Shown here in pieces: positions 54,091 through 62,090 of a stretch of DNA of 64,000 nucleotides; within the stretch, counting starts at the first letter, position 1, and the number at the start of each line of letters is the position of its first letter. Source of the stretch: Actinomycetes bacterium (lineage in GTDB: Bacteria > Bacillota > Sulfobacillia > Sulfobacillales > JAIMBI01); the NCBI GenBank assembly GCA_023565505.1, contig JAIMBI010000002.1, positions 124,001-188,000 on the forward strand, read 5' to 3'. The translations under genes were made by a program, and so were the position numbers. Under the pieces are notes generated by a model, which made no database searches, was not told where the DNA came from, and was given only the letters and a program-made list of their open reading frames with translations.

Positions 54091-54945
54091 GTGGTCGGGG
54101 AAATCGTCAACGGGGATGCCACCCTGGCGGTGAGCCTGGGCATGGACGCGGCGGTCCTGGGGCTCGCCGGACGGATGGCCGGGCTGGCCCTGCCGGCCCG
54201 GCGATGGGGGCTCGGCGCGGCCGTGGCCACCTTGCCGACGGCCGCCGGGCTGGCCGGCGGACCGCACATCGTCCTGCCGCTGGCCTGGGCGTGGCCGGTG
54301 GTGGTGAGCGCCGTGGCCTTCGGACCCTCCCCGCGGGCGACGATCCGGGGGGCCGGGGCCGTCTACGCCGTCTCGGTCGCCCTCGGCGGGACGGTGCTGG
54401 CGCTCGCCGGCGCGGGCGTGCCGCTGTTCGCCGCGCTCGGGGGCAGCCTGGCGGCCGCCGTGGGCCTGGGCCGCTTCTGGCGACGGCGCGTCGCCCGGCC
54501 CTGGCTGGCGGCCCGCGGGCGGGTACCGGTCCGCGTCGTGGCCGGCGGCCGACCCGTGGAACTGGTCGCGCTCTGGGATTCCGGCAATCTCCTCCGGGAC
54601 CCGGTCGAAGGGCGGCCCGTGCTGCTGGCCGGCCTCGCAGCGGTCGAGGCCGCCCTCCATCCCGCACTGAGGGCGTGGGCGGCCGGCGTGCTGGCCGGTC
54701 GGGAGGAGCGGCCGCCGGCGGGCTATGAGCGATCGGCCGGCACGCTCCGGGCCAGGACGGCCGCCGGCCAGGGCCGGATTCCGGTGGTGCACGCGGACGC
54801 CGCGCAAGTGGAGGTGGATGGTCGATGGCAAGCGCTCTCTCCGTTGGCGATCGGGATGGTGGCCGAGCCGATCGACCCGGACGCAGCGTTCAACGCCCTC
54901 CTGCACCCGGACTGCCTGGAGACCTTCCGCTCGATGGGCGCCTGA
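54091..54945 (+). CDS. spoIIGA: pro-sigma-E processing protease SpoIIGA
   Basis: 284-residue sporulation protease: N-terminal membrane domain with about five spans (residues 10-130) and C-terminal aspartic-protease-like domain with active Asp163 in '[12 protein letters not shown]'. It cuts the pro-sequence of SigE at the asymmetric septum after activation by SpoIIR (encoded at 58161). Sequence drift is large but the position before sigE is diagnostic. GTG 54091 has GGGGAGGG six bases upstream; TTG 54061 is possible. Confidence 0.85.
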   Translation: MVGEIVNGDATLAVSLGMDAAVLGLAGRMAGLALPARRWGLGAAVATLPTAAGLAGGPHIVLPLAWAWPVVVSAVAFGPSPRATIRGAGAVYAVSVALGGTVLALAGAGVPLFAALGGSLAAAVGLGRFWRRRVARPWLAARGRVPVRVVAGGRPVELVALWDSGNLLRDPVEGRPVLLAGLAAVEAALHPALRAWAAGVLAGREERPPAGYERSAGTLRARTAAGQGRIPVVHADAAQVEVDGRWQALSPLAIGMVAEPIDPDAAFNALLHPDCLETFRSMGA

Positions 54946-55667
54946 ACCCGTGGTGGCGGCGGGCCCTGGGGCGCGTCCGGGCGCTCTGGTACCGCTGGTG
55001 CGGAGTCGGACGGGGCACCGCGGTCCATTACGTCGGGTCCAGCGAGGCCCTGCCCCCGCCGCTGTCCCAGGACGAGGAGACCCAACTCCTGGATCGGCTC
55101 CGGGCCGGCCAGCACCAGGTGCGGTCGACCCTCATCGAGCGCAATCTCCGGCTGGTCGTCTACATCGCCCGCAAGTTCGAGAACACGGGGGTCGGCATCG
55201 AGGACCTGGTGTCCATCGGGACCATCGGGCTCATCAAGGCGGTCAACACGTTCAACGTGGAGAAACGGATCAAGCTGGCGACCTACGCCTCCAAATGCAT
55301 CGAGAACGAGATCCTCATGTTCCTCCGGCGCAACAGCCGGGTGCGCGCCGAGGTGTCGTTCGAGGAGCCGCTCAACGTGGATTGGGACGGCAACGAACTT
55401 TTACTCTCCGACGTGCTCGGCACGGACCACGACATCATCTACAAGCGCCTGGAGGAGGAGGTCGACCGGACGCTCCTCCGGCGGGCGCTCGCCAAGCTCT
55501 CAGGACGCGAACGCCGGATCATGGAACTCCGCTTCGGCCTGGGGGACGGACGCGAGCGCACCCAGAAGGAGGTCGCCGACTCCCTGGGCATCAGCCAGTC
55601 GTACATCTCGCGACTCGAGAAGCGCATCATCAAACGCCTCCGGCGGGAGATGTACCGGATGGAGTAG
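54942..55667 (+). CDS. sigE: mother-cell sigma factor SigE (pro-sigma-E)
   Basis: About 241 residues: a basic, Trp-rich pro-sequence ('[22 protein letters not shown]'), then '[19 protein letters not shown]', region 2 '[39 protein letters not shown]', '[24 protein letters not shown]' and region 4 '[27 protein letters not shown]'. It directs early mother-cell transcription after cleavage by SpoIIGA. No ATG, GTG or TTG exists in frame at the expected start; CTG 54942 overlaps the spoIIGA stop as CTGA and gives the normal length. ATG 54825, deep inside spoIIGA, would add 39 unrelated residues. Confidence 0.92.
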   Translation: MNPWWRRALGRVRALWYRWCGVGRGTAVHYVGSSEALPPPLSQDEETQLLDRLRAGQHQVRSTLIERNLRLVVYIARKFENTGVGIEDLVSIGTIGLIKAVNTFNVEKRIKLATYASKCIENEILMFLRRNSRVRAEVSFEEPLNVDWDGNELLLSDVLGTDHDIIYKRLEEEVDRTLLRRALAKLSGRERRIMELRFGLGDGRERTQKEVADSLGISQSYISRLEKRIIKRLRREMYRME

Positions 55668-55680
55668 GGGCCGGAGAAGG

Positions 55681-55710
55681 CGCCCGCCCGGCTCCCCGGC
55701 GGGCGGGGAT
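55681..55710 (+). terminator. possible terminator after sigE
   Basis: GC-rich imperfect inverted repeat (CGCCCGCCCGG against CCGGCGGGCG, one bulged base) just after the sigE stop, without a clear T run. Position supports termination before the independently promoted MFS gene. Confidence 0.35.
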
Positions 55711-55749
55711 TCCGCCGGACTCATCGCGCTGCCGGCAACTCAGCGTGTC

Positions 55750-55778
55750 TTGGCAAACCCCAGAACTGCCAGTATAAT
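55750..55778 (+). promoter_or_regulatory. strong sigma-A promoter of the MFS gene
   Basis: TTGGCA at 55750-55755, a 17-base spacer and a perfect TATAAT at 55773-55778, about 80 bases before the MFS start. It is among the best promoters in the window and shows the transporter has its own, probably vegetative, expression. Confidence 0.8.
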
Positions 55779-55856
55779 GACAACACCATACGCGCCCGCG
55801 CCGAGCCCGGGTTGCGCGCCCGGGCGGCTCGGAGGCAAGGGGAGGGGTGGCCGGAC

Positions 55857-57221
55857 ATGGCGGACGGCCGAGGCCTCGTCCAATGGTTGCAGCGGCGGGA
55901 GATCGCCGTCTATCCCCGCGGGTGGCTGCAGGTTTGGCTGCTGACGCTCGTCGTCGTCGCCAACCTCATCCACAGCTACGAGGGGCAGCTCGGGCCGGTC
56001 GTGCCGCTCTTGGTGCCGGCCCTCCATCTGAGTCTCAACGCCTACGGCTACATTGTCGCGGCCACCACCGTCGTCTCGGGTGCGGCGGCGGTGGCGGCCG
56101 GGCCGTGGATCGACCGGTACGGGCGCACCGCCTTCGTCATCGGGGGCACGGTGGTCACGGCGCTGGCCGTCCTGGCCATGGCGTTGGTCCACACCGCCGC
56201 CGCGTTCGTGGTGGTGCGGGTGATCCTGGCCATCGGATACGGCGTGGCCTATCCGGCCACGTCGGGCTTGGTCCGCGACTTCACGCCGCGTGTCGGCCGG
56301 GCCTTGGGGTTCGGCCTGTGGACCCTGGGGCCGGTCGGCGCCGACTTCCTGGCCGCCTGGGTGGCCGGCTGGAGCTTGCCGCTGTTCCACGACGCCTGGC
56401 AGTCCCAGTTCGTGATCATGGGCGGGTTCTGCTTGGTCACGGGTCTGGTGGTCGCCGCCTTCATCCGGGATCTCAGCCCCGCTCTCCGGTCGCAGGTCGT
56501 CCGGGACCGTCGGGAGGCCGAAGAGGCGGACCGGCGTGCCCGCCAGACGCCGACGGTGATGGCGCACCCCCGGCTGGTGTTCCGGGCTTGGCACGTGTGG
56601 GCGTTGGCGGTGGGTCAGAATCTCTTCCTGCTGATCTACTTCTTCACCACCGCGTTCGGACCGCTCTACCTCGTGCAGGTGTTCCACTACCCGCCGGCCG
56701 TGGCGGCGCAGATCGCCAGCACGTTCTGGCTCGCCGACCTCGGCGCGCTCATCCTCATCGGGTGGGTGTCCGATCGCGCCCGCCTGCGGAAGCCCTTCTC
56801 CATGGCCGGGGTCGTGGGCATGACGATCTTCATGTACTTCTGGATCCACCTCATCGGCCAACGGCCCGCGCCTTCGGTCATGGTGCTCTACACCTCCCTC
56901 CAGGGCGTCCTGCTGGCCTTGGGCTACGGGCCCTGGATGGCCCTGTACTCGGAGACGCTGGAGGACATCCATCCGAGCCTGGTGGGGACCGGCTGGGCCA
57001 TTTCGGGGCTGGTGGTGTTCGTGGTGGCCGCGCTCGCCGACGCGCTGACCTTTCCCGTCGTCGGTCGCATCGGCTACGCCGGGTGGCTCACCGTGTGCTG
57101 GATCGGCATCGTGGTCTACGGGGTGGTGCTGCTGGTAGTGCCGGGAGCGTGGCGGCACGCCGGACGGGCCGCCGGGGAGGTGGAACCGAAGGCGGTCGGT
57201 TGGCCGTCGCAGCAGCCCTGA
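55857..57221 (+). CDS. MFS transporter
   Basis: 454-residue major facilitator with about twelve membrane spans and a central cytoplasmic loop (about 215-255). The A-like motif between spans 2 and 3 appears as 'GPWIDRYGRTAF', and its second-half counterpart as 'GWVSDRARLRKPF'. It resembles metabolite:H+ symporters for organic acids or sugars; the substrate is unknown. It has its own promoter and is flanked by terminators, so it looks like an insertion between sigE and sigG, which are adjacent in Bacillus. Confidence 0.9.
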   Translation: MADGRGLVQWLQRREIAVYPRGWLQVWLLTLVVVANLIHSYEGQLGPVVPLLVPALHLSLNAYGYIVAATTVVSGAAAVAAGPWIDRYGRTAFVIGGTVVTALAVLAMALVHTAAAFVVVRVILAIGYGVAYPATSGLVRDFTPRVGRALGFGLWTLGPVGADFLAAWVAGWSLPLFHDAWQSQFVIMGGFCLVTGLVVAAFIRDLSPALRSQVVRDRREAEEADRRARQTPTVMAHPRLVFRAWHVWALAVGQNLFLLIYFFTTAFGPLYLVQVFHYPPAVAAQIASTFWLADLGALILIGWVSDRARLRKPFSMAGVVGMTIFMYFWIHLIGQRPAPSVMVLYTSLQGVLLALGYGPWMALYSETLEDIHPSLVGTGWAISGLVVFVVAALADALTFPVVGRIGYAGWLTVCWIGIVVYGVVLLVVPGAWRHAGRAAGEVEPKAVGWPSQQP

Positions 57222-57280
57222 GCGCAGGGACAGGGCGGGGCCGGCCGTCGCCGACGGGGCCGGCGCCGGACCCCCAGCTT

Positions 57281-57308
57281 GCCGCCGGATGCGGCGGCTT
57301 TTTATTTT
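57281..57308 (+). terminator. intrinsic terminator after the MFS gene
   Basis: Stem GCCGCC (57281-57286) with GGCGGC (57293-57298), loop GGATGC, then TTTTTATTTT. It insulates sigG from the vegetative MFS transcript. Confidence 0.85.
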
Positions 57309-57330
57309 GGAAAAATGTGGGCGTCTTCCC

Positions 57331-57359
57331 GTATACGGCGGGTGCCGCCGGGAATACTG
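57331..57359 (+). promoter_or_regulatory. candidate sporulation-sigma promoter of sigG
   Basis: GTATA at 57331-57335, a 17-base spacer and AATACTG at 57353-57359 resemble the SigF/SigG -35 and -10 elements (GYATA, CATnnTA). The spacer is a perfect hairpin, CGGCGG-GTG-CCGCCG (57336-57350). It lies between a terminator and the sigG ribosome binding site, where forespore control is expected. Confidence 0.35.
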
Positions 57360-57384
57360 ACATCGGCAAGGAGGCGACCAGCCG

Positions 57385-58158
57385 ATGCCGGTGAACAAGG
57401 TGGAGATTCCCGGGGTCAACACCGCCAAGCTTCCGGTGCTGACCAACGCCCGGATGCGGGAGCTGTTCGCCGCGATGCGCGCGGGCGACCCGACCGCGCG
57501 CGAGCAGCTCATCTCCGGGAACCTTCGCCTCGTCCTGAGCGTCATCCAGCGCTTTCAGAACCGCGGGGAGAACAGCGACGACCTGTTCCAGGTCGGGTGC
57601 ATCGGGCTGATGAAGGCCATCGACAACTTCGACCTGTCGCAGAACGTGAAGTTCTCCACGTATGCGGTCCCGATGATCATCGGCGAGATCCGGCGGTACC
57701 TGCGCGACAACAACCCCATCCGGGTCAGCCGTTCCCTGCGCGATGTGGCCTACAAGGCGCTGCAGGTGCGGGACGCCTTGGTGCACCGCTATGCCAAGGA
57801 GCCGACCATCAGCGAGATCGCGGAGGAGTTGGCCCTGCCCCGCGAGGAGGTCATCTACGCCCTGGATGCCATCCAGGAGCCGATGTCGCTCTTCGAGCCC
57901 ATCTACCACGACGGGGGCGACCCCATCTACGTCATGGACCAAATCTCGGACGAGGGCCACCAGGACCACCACTGGCTCGAGAGCATCGCCATCCGAGAGG
58001 CAATGCGGCGGTTGTCGGACCGGGAGAAGCTCATCCTCACCATGCGGTTCTTCGAGGGCAAGACGCAGATGGAGGTGGCCGACGAGATCGGCATCTCCCA
58101 GGCGCAGGTGTCGCGTCTCGAGAAAGCCGCGCTGGCCCACATGCGGAAGTGGGTGTGA
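57385..58158 (+). CDS. sigG: late forespore sigma factor SigG
   Basis: 257-residue sigma factor for late forespore genes. The N-terminal 'NKVEIPGVNTAKLPVLTNARMRELF' is the SigG hallmark (anti-sigma contact region), with region 2 'SGNLRLVLSVIQRFQNRGENSDDLFQVGCIGLMKAIDNFDLSQNVKFSTYAVPMIIGEIRRYLRDN' and region 4 'TQMEVADEIGISQAQVSRLEKAALAHMRK'. The Cys often found as 'EICGV' is Pro here. ATG 57385 follows AAGGAGG. Confidence 0.96.
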   Translation: MPVNKVEIPGVNTAKLPVLTNARMRELFAAMRAGDPTAREQLISGNLRLVLSVIQRFQNRGENSDDLFQVGCIGLMKAIDNFDLSQNVKFSTYAVPMIIGEIRRYLRDNNPIRVSRSLRDVAYKALQVRDALVHRYAKEPTISEIAEELALPREEVIYALDAIQEPMSLFEPIYHDGGDPIYVMDQISDEGHQDHHWLESIAIREAMRRLSDREKLILTMRFFEGKTQMEVADEIGISQAQVSRLEKAALAHMRKWV

Positions 58159-58160
58159 GG

Positions 58161-58763
58161 ATGACCGGATCCGCGCGCTGGGCCGTACGGTTAGGGGCGC
58201 TGGGACTGGCACTGGCCGTGTGGGCTCCGGGAGCCGCCGCCGGCGCGGCGCCCGCGGCCCGGGTCCCCGACGTCCTCCGCTTCCGGGTGATCGCGAACAG
58301 CGACAGCCCCTGGGACCAGGCGGTCAAGAACGCCGTGCGCGATGCCGTGCTCGCCCGGCTCGATCCCGCGCTGGCCCGGGTCCGCACCACAGCGGCGGCC
58401 GAACGCGTCGTGCGGTCCCGCCTGGCGTCCATCCGGACCGCGGTGGACGCCGTCCTGCGCACCGACGGCGCCCCCTACGGGGCCACCGTGCGCCTCGGCC
58501 CGACCCTGTTCCCCCCCAAGGCCTACGGGACCTGGTTGCTGCCCGGGGGCGACTACGAGGCGCTGGTGATCCGCCTCGGGCGGGGTGCGGGCCACAACTG
58601 GTGGTGCGTCCTGTTCCCGACCCTGTGCTTCGTCGACATGGGGTCGGGGTTGGCGGTCCCGCCCCCCGCCCCGCGACGGCCGGCGGCCCGGCCTCGGCCG
58701 GCTCCCGTCCGCGTGTTCTGGTGGTTGCCGGACTGGTTGATCGGCTGGCTGGCGCGTCTTTAA
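58161..58763 (+). CDS. spoIIR: SpoIIR, forespore signal that activates SpoIIGA
   Basis: 200-residue secreted sporulation protein: signal peptide (about 1-30, 'VRLGALGLALAVWAPGAAAGAAPA'), then 'LRFRVIANSDSPWDQAVKNAVRDAVL' and 'GHNWWCVLFPTLCFVDMG', the two diagnostic segments. Made in the forespore, it crosses to the intermembrane space and triggers SpoIIGA to process SigE. It starts two bases after the sigG stop. A Pro/Arg-rich tail ends in a hydrophobic 'WWLPDWLIGWLARL'. Confidence 0.92.
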   Translation: MTGSARWAVRLGALGLALAVWAPGAAAGAAPAARVPDVLRFRVIANSDSPWDQAVKNAVRDAVLARLDPALARVRTTAAAERVVRSRLASIRTAVDAVLRTDGAPYGATVRLGPTLFPPKAYGTWLLPGGDYEALVIRLGRGAGHNWWCVLFPTLCFVDMGSGLAVPPPAPRRPAARPRPAPVRVFWWLPDWLIGWLARL

Positions 58764-58795
58764 CCCCCCCGCCCCTCATAGGCTGATGGCGGGAG

Positions 58796-59044
58796 ATGAG
58801 CGCCATCAGGGTCTCCGAACTCCGTCAGAAGGACGTCGTGAACGTGGCGGACGGCCGGCGCCTCGGCCTCATCAGCGACCTCGAGCTGGACCTGGAGGCG
58901 GGGCGGGTGACGGCCCTGGTGATCGCCGGCCCGGCCCGCCTCTTCGGCCTCCTGGGACGCGAGCGGGACGTGGTCATCCCCTGGCCGGCGATCCAGAAGA
59001 TTGGCCAGGACGTCATCCTGGTCCGACTCGAGGCATCGGGCTGA
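58796..59044 (+). CDS. ylmC: YlmC/YmxH-family PRC-barrel protein
   Basis: 82-residue PRC-barrel protein of the YlmC/YmxH sporulation-associated family: 'RVSELRQKDVVNVADGRRLGLISDLELDLEAGRVTALVI' and 'DVVIPWPAIQKIGQDVILV'. The function is unknown; in Bacillus and Clostridia it sits beside sigG and pgeF, as here. Confidence 0.9.
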   Translation: MSAIRVSELRQKDVVNVADGRRLGLISDLELDLEAGRVTALVIAGPARLFGLLGRERDVVIPWPAIQKIGQDVILVRLEASG

Positions 59045-59086
59045 CCGGCGAGAGGAGATCGCCGGTCGGTCTGCGAAGTGTGTCCC

Positions 59087-59860
59087 ATGCCGTACTGGAA
59101 GATGATCGACCACCCCTTCCGCCACTGGCGCCTGGAAGGCTGGCCGGGGGCCGTGGCGTGGTTCACGGGGCGGCAAGGGGGCGTCAGCCCGCCTCCCTTC
59201 GCCACGCTGAACGTGGGTCGGTCGGTGCGGGATCTGGAACCGGCCGTCCGCGAGAACCGCCGCCGGGCCGAGGCGCTGGGGGCGGCGGGGCGACCCGTCC
59301 GCTACATGCGGCTGGAGCACGGCGCCACGGTCCGGTGGCTCGGCCCGGACGCGGACCCGCCGGTAGCCGACGCGGTGTTCGTCGGGGATGCGGCGGGTGT
59401 GCTCGCCGTGACGTTCGCCGACTGCCTGCCCATCTGGCTCAAGGTGTCCGGGCGGCCTTGGGGCGGCTTGGTGCACGCGGGCTGGCGGGGCACGGTGGCG
59501 GACGTCGCCGGGCGGGCGGTCCGGTTCCTCCGGCACCAGGGCGTCCCGCCCCAGGACGTGCTGGCGGCCCTGGGACCGGGGATAGGGCCGTGCTGCTACG
59601 AGGTGGACGAGCCCGTCGCCGCGGCCGTCCGGGCCCTTCCCGGCGGCGCCCCCTTCCTCCTCCCCGGCGGGGGCGGGCGGTACCGGCTGGACCTGCCGGG
59701 ACTCAACCGCCACCTCCTGGAACAGGCCGGCGTGCGCCCGGAGCACATCACCGCGTCCGGGCTCTGCACCGGCTGCCGCACCGACTGGTTCTTCTCCCAT
59801 CGGCGGGAGGGCGGGCGGACCGGACGGATGGGAGGATACCTGTGGTTGACTGGGAGCTGA
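59087..59860 (+). CDS. pgeF: PgeF/YlmD laccase-domain protein
   Basis: 257-residue member of the DUF152/YfiH family (purine nucleoside phosphorylase/peptidoglycan editing factor). It has 'AVAWFTGRQGGVSPPPFATLNVGRSV', 'LEHGATVRWLG', 'TFADCLPIWLKVSGRPWGGLVHAGWRGTVADV' and 'ALGPGIGPCCYEVDEPV', giving the His/Cys metal ligands, and 'SGLCTGCRTDWFFSHRREGGRTGRMG'. GTG 59078 is a slightly earlier alternative start. It overlaps ylmE by 19 bases. Confidence 0.93.
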   Translation: MPYWKMIDHPFRHWRLEGWPGAVAWFTGRQGGVSPPPFATLNVGRSVRDLEPAVRENRRRAEALGAAGRPVRYMRLEHGATVRWLGPDADPPVADAVFVGDAAGVLAVTFADCLPIWLKVSGRPWGGLVHAGWRGTVADVAGRAVRFLRHQGVPPQDVLAALGPGIGPCCYEVDEPVAAAVRALPGGAPFLLPGGGGRYRLDLPGLNRHLLEQAGVRPEHITASGLCTGCRTDWFFSHRREGGRTGRMGGYLWLTGS

Positions 59861-60579
59861 AGGACCGGGCCGAGGCGATCCGCCAGCGGGTGGCCGAGGC
59901 GGCGCGGGCATCCGGCCGCGATCCCGAGGCGGTCCGGATCCTCGCCGTGACCAAGGGGCACGACCGCCGACGGGTGCTGGATCTCATCGCCCTGGGCTTC
60001 ACCCTGTTCGGCGAGAACCGGGTCCAGGAGGCGGCGCGGAAGTACGTGGACATGCCGCCGGGGATATCCCTTCATCTTATTGGACATCTCCAGACCAACA
60101 AGGTAAAATCGGCGCTAGGTATATTCCAGGTCATCCAGAGTCTGGACAGCCCCCGGCTGGCGGAGGCGCTCGACCGCCGCAGCACGGGGACGGTCCCCGT
60201 CATGGTGGAGGTCAACGCCGGACGGGAGCCGCAGAAACACGGACTCTGGCCCGAGGATGTCCCGGCCTTCGTGGAGAGCATCCGTCAGTGGCCGCACCTG
60301 ACGGTGGTGGGACTGATGGTGATGGTGCCGGCGGAGGGGTCGCCGGTCCGTCCCATGGCGGAAGCGGCCGACCTGTGGCGGTCGCTCCGGCGGAAGGCGT
60401 GGCCGTGGGCACCGCTGGACGACCTGTCGATGGGGATGAGTGCGGACTTCGAGGAAGCCATCCGCCAGGGGAGCACCATGGTGCGCATCGGCACGGCTCT
60501 CGTCGGTCCGCGGGCGGAGGGGCCGGCGCCGGCGGAAGAGGCGCCCGGCCGCCGGCAACCGAAGGGGGAGGACGGATGA
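59842..60579 (+). CDS. ylmE: YggS/YlmE PLP-homeostasis protein
   Basis: 245-residue PLP-binding barrel protein (COG0325) that buffers pyridoxal phosphate. PLP Lys in 'ILAVTKGHDRRRV'; 'FGENRVQEAARKY', 'LHLIGHLQTNKVKSAL', 'GLMVMVPAEGSPVRPM' and 'LSMGMSADFEEAIRQGSTMVRIGTALVG' are typical. GTG 59842 has GGAGG six bases upstream. It overlaps pgeF and runs up to sepF. Confidence 0.95.
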   Translation: MVDWELKDRAEAIRQRVAEAARASGRDPEAVRILAVTKGHDRRRVLDLIALGFTLFGENRVQEAARKYVDMPPGISLHLIGHLQTNKVKSALGIFQVIQSLDSPRLAEALDRRSTGTVPVMVEVNAGREPQKHGLWPEDVPAFVESIRQWPHLTVVGLMVMVPAEGSPVRPMAEAADLWRSLRRKAWPWAPLDDLSMGMSADFEEAIRQGSTMVRIGTALVGPRAEGPAPAEEAPGRRQPKGEDG

Positions 60580-61010
60580 AGAACAACCTGGTCAGCAAGT
60601 TCCTCAACTTCGTCGGCGTTGAGGAAGTCGAGGACTACGCGCAGGCGAACGAAGAGCCGGAGGCGGAGTGGGAGTCGGAGGTGCCCAAGCGGCGCCGCAC
60701 TCCCGTGGTCAGCTTGGCCGGGGCCCAGCGGGGGGCCGTCCGCGTGGTCGTCATGCATCCCCGGACCCTGGAGGACGGGCAGACGATCGCCGACCAGATC
60801 AAGAGTCGGCGCCCCGTCATCGTCAACCTGGACCTCGCCGACGAGCGGTCGGGCCAGCGCCTCCTGAATTTCCTGTCGGGCGTGGTCTACGCCCTGGACG
60901 GGACGCTCCGCAAAGTCGGCGACGGGATCTTCCTGGCGACGCCGAGCAACGTCGAGGTGGCGGCCGAAGAGCAGGACGACCCCGGCTGGGCCCGTAACCT
61001 CGGCAAGTGA
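60576..61010 (+). CDS. sepF: cell division protein SepF
   Basis: 144-residue FtsZ-binding protein: an N-terminal amphipathic membrane helix ('LVSKFLNFVG'), an acidic linker (about 14-42) and the SepF domain ('VVVMHPRTLEDGQTIADQIKSRRPVIVNLDLADERSGQRLLNFLSGVVYALDGTLRKVGDGIFLATPSNVEV'). It can anchor FtsZ in parallel with FtsA. It overlaps ylmE by four bases and the next gene by four. Confidence 0.95.
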   Translation: MKNNLVSKFLNFVGVEEVEDYAQANEEPEAEWESEVPKRRRTPVVSLAGAQRGAVRVVVMHPRTLEDGQTIADQIKSRRPVIVNLDLADERSGQRLLNFLSGVVYALDGTLRKVGDGIFLATPSNVEVAAEEQDDPGWARNLGK

Positions 61011-61300
61011 GTCTCGTCCTGTACAATCTGGCCACCTCCGTGGGCCTGGTCGTCGATGTGTTCTACATCATCCTCCTGGTCCGGGTCGTGGCCTCATTCT
61101 TTCCTCCGCGCCAAGCAGGGATCTGGGCGACCCTGGCTGGACTGGCGGAACGGTTGTCCGACCCGGTGTTGGCGCCCATTCGCCAACGGCTGCCGCTGTG
61201 GGGCGGACTGGACTTCTCGCCCCTGGTCGCCCTGCTGCTGGTCAACTTGGTGGGCAACGTCGTGAGCAGCGGGCTCATGTGGCTGGCCGCCCACGTGTAG
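61007..61300 (+). CDS. ylmG: YggT/YlmG membrane protein
   Basis: 97-residue YggT-family protein with two membrane segments (about 5-30 and 68-92) flanking 'ERLSDPVLAPIRQRLPLWGGLDFSPLVALLLV'. Linked to division or nucleoid distribution; molecular function unclear. GTG overlaps the sepF stop. Confidence 0.92.
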   Translation: MSLVLYNLATSVGLVVDVFYIILLVRVVASFFPPRQAGIWATLAGLAERLSDPVLAPIRQRLPLWGGLDFSPLVALLLVNLVGNVVSSGLMWLAAHV

Positions 61301-61345
61301 CCGCAGAACGGCGGGCGGCAGTGCCGCCACGGGAGGAGAGGAACG

Positions 61346-61837
61346 ATGCCCCTGACGCCGCTCGACATCTACAACAAGGAATTCCGCCGTGCGTTGCGCG
61401 GCTATCACGAGGACGAGGTCAACGAGTTCCTCGACGAGGTCGTGCGCGACTACGAGGCCGTGCTGCGCGAGAACGACGAGATGAAGCAGCAGCTGGCCGG
61501 CATCAACGAGCGGGTGGAGCAGTACAAGAAGCTCGAGGAGTCGGTCAAGAACGCGCTCATCGTCGCCCAGGCGACGGCCGACGAGGTGCGCCAGGCCGCC
61601 CGCAAGGAGGCCGAGCTCATCGTGCGGGAGGCCGAGGCGAAGGCCCAGGCCCTCATCGAGGCCGCCGAGCGGCGCGTCCGAGAACAGGAGGAGCAGCTCG
61701 AGGCCTTGCGCCGGGAGTGGGACATCTTCCGCGCGCGCATGCGGAGCATGCTCCAGACCCAATTGGCCCTCCTGAGCGACGACCCGGCGCCGGCGTCCCG
61801 CACGCCGCAAGTGGTCGACTTGACCGACCAACCGTAG
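61346..61837 (+). CDS. divIVA: DivIVA-domain protein
   Basis: 163-residue coiled-coil protein that senses curved membrane at poles and septa. The N-terminal lipid-binding domain 'LTPLDIYNKEFRRALRGYHEDEVNEFLDEVVRDYEAVLREN' is followed by a long coiled coil (about 45-140). In spore formers it also helps anchor the chromosome at the pole. ATG 61346 follows GGGAGGAGAGG. Confidence 0.95.
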   Translation: MPLTPLDIYNKEFRRALRGYHEDEVNEFLDEVVRDYEAVLRENDEMKQQLAGINERVEQYKKLEESVKNALIVAQATADEVRQAARKEAELIVREAEAKAQALIEAAERRVREQEEQLEALRREWDIFRARMRSMLQTQLALLSDDPAPASRTPQVVDLTDQP

Positions 61838-61854
61838 AGTTGGTAGGGTAGGGT

Positions 61855-62079
61855 CATCGAACGCGATGATCGGGACCGAAGCGGCGACGCCTTGCCCAGA
61901 GAGCCGGCGCGGGTGGGATGCCGGTCAAGGCGGCCGTGGAGATCGCCCGGGAGTGCCCGCGTGAACTCGCAGTAGCCGGGCCGGCTGACCCCGTTAACGG
62001 TCGTGGGAGCCCCCGGCGCGGGGAAACGAGGGTGGTACCGCGAGACGTCTCGCCCCTTGGCGGGGCGCATTCTTTTTGT
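61855..62079 (+). ncRNA. T-box riboswitch, Ile specifier, controlling ileS
   Basis: T-box leader that senses uncharged tRNA-Ile. Stem I closes with CGGG (61871-61874) and CCCG (61946-61949); the distal part holds AGAGAG (about 61899) and GGTG. The specifier loop contains ATC at 61942-61944, an isoleucine codon. The conserved antiterminator box GAGGGTGGTACCGCG lies at 62028-62042, with TGGT (62033-62036) complementary to ACCA of the tRNA. The terminator stem CGCCCC (62051-62056)/GGGGCG (62062-62067) is followed by a T run (62071-62077). Confidence 0.95.
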
Positions 62080-62090
62080 GGAGGGAATCC

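Noticed and set aside
54825-54941. sigE start at ATG 54825
   Set aside because: It would overlap spoIIGA by about 120 bases and add residues unrelated to the SigE pro-sequence; length and coupling favour CTG 54942.
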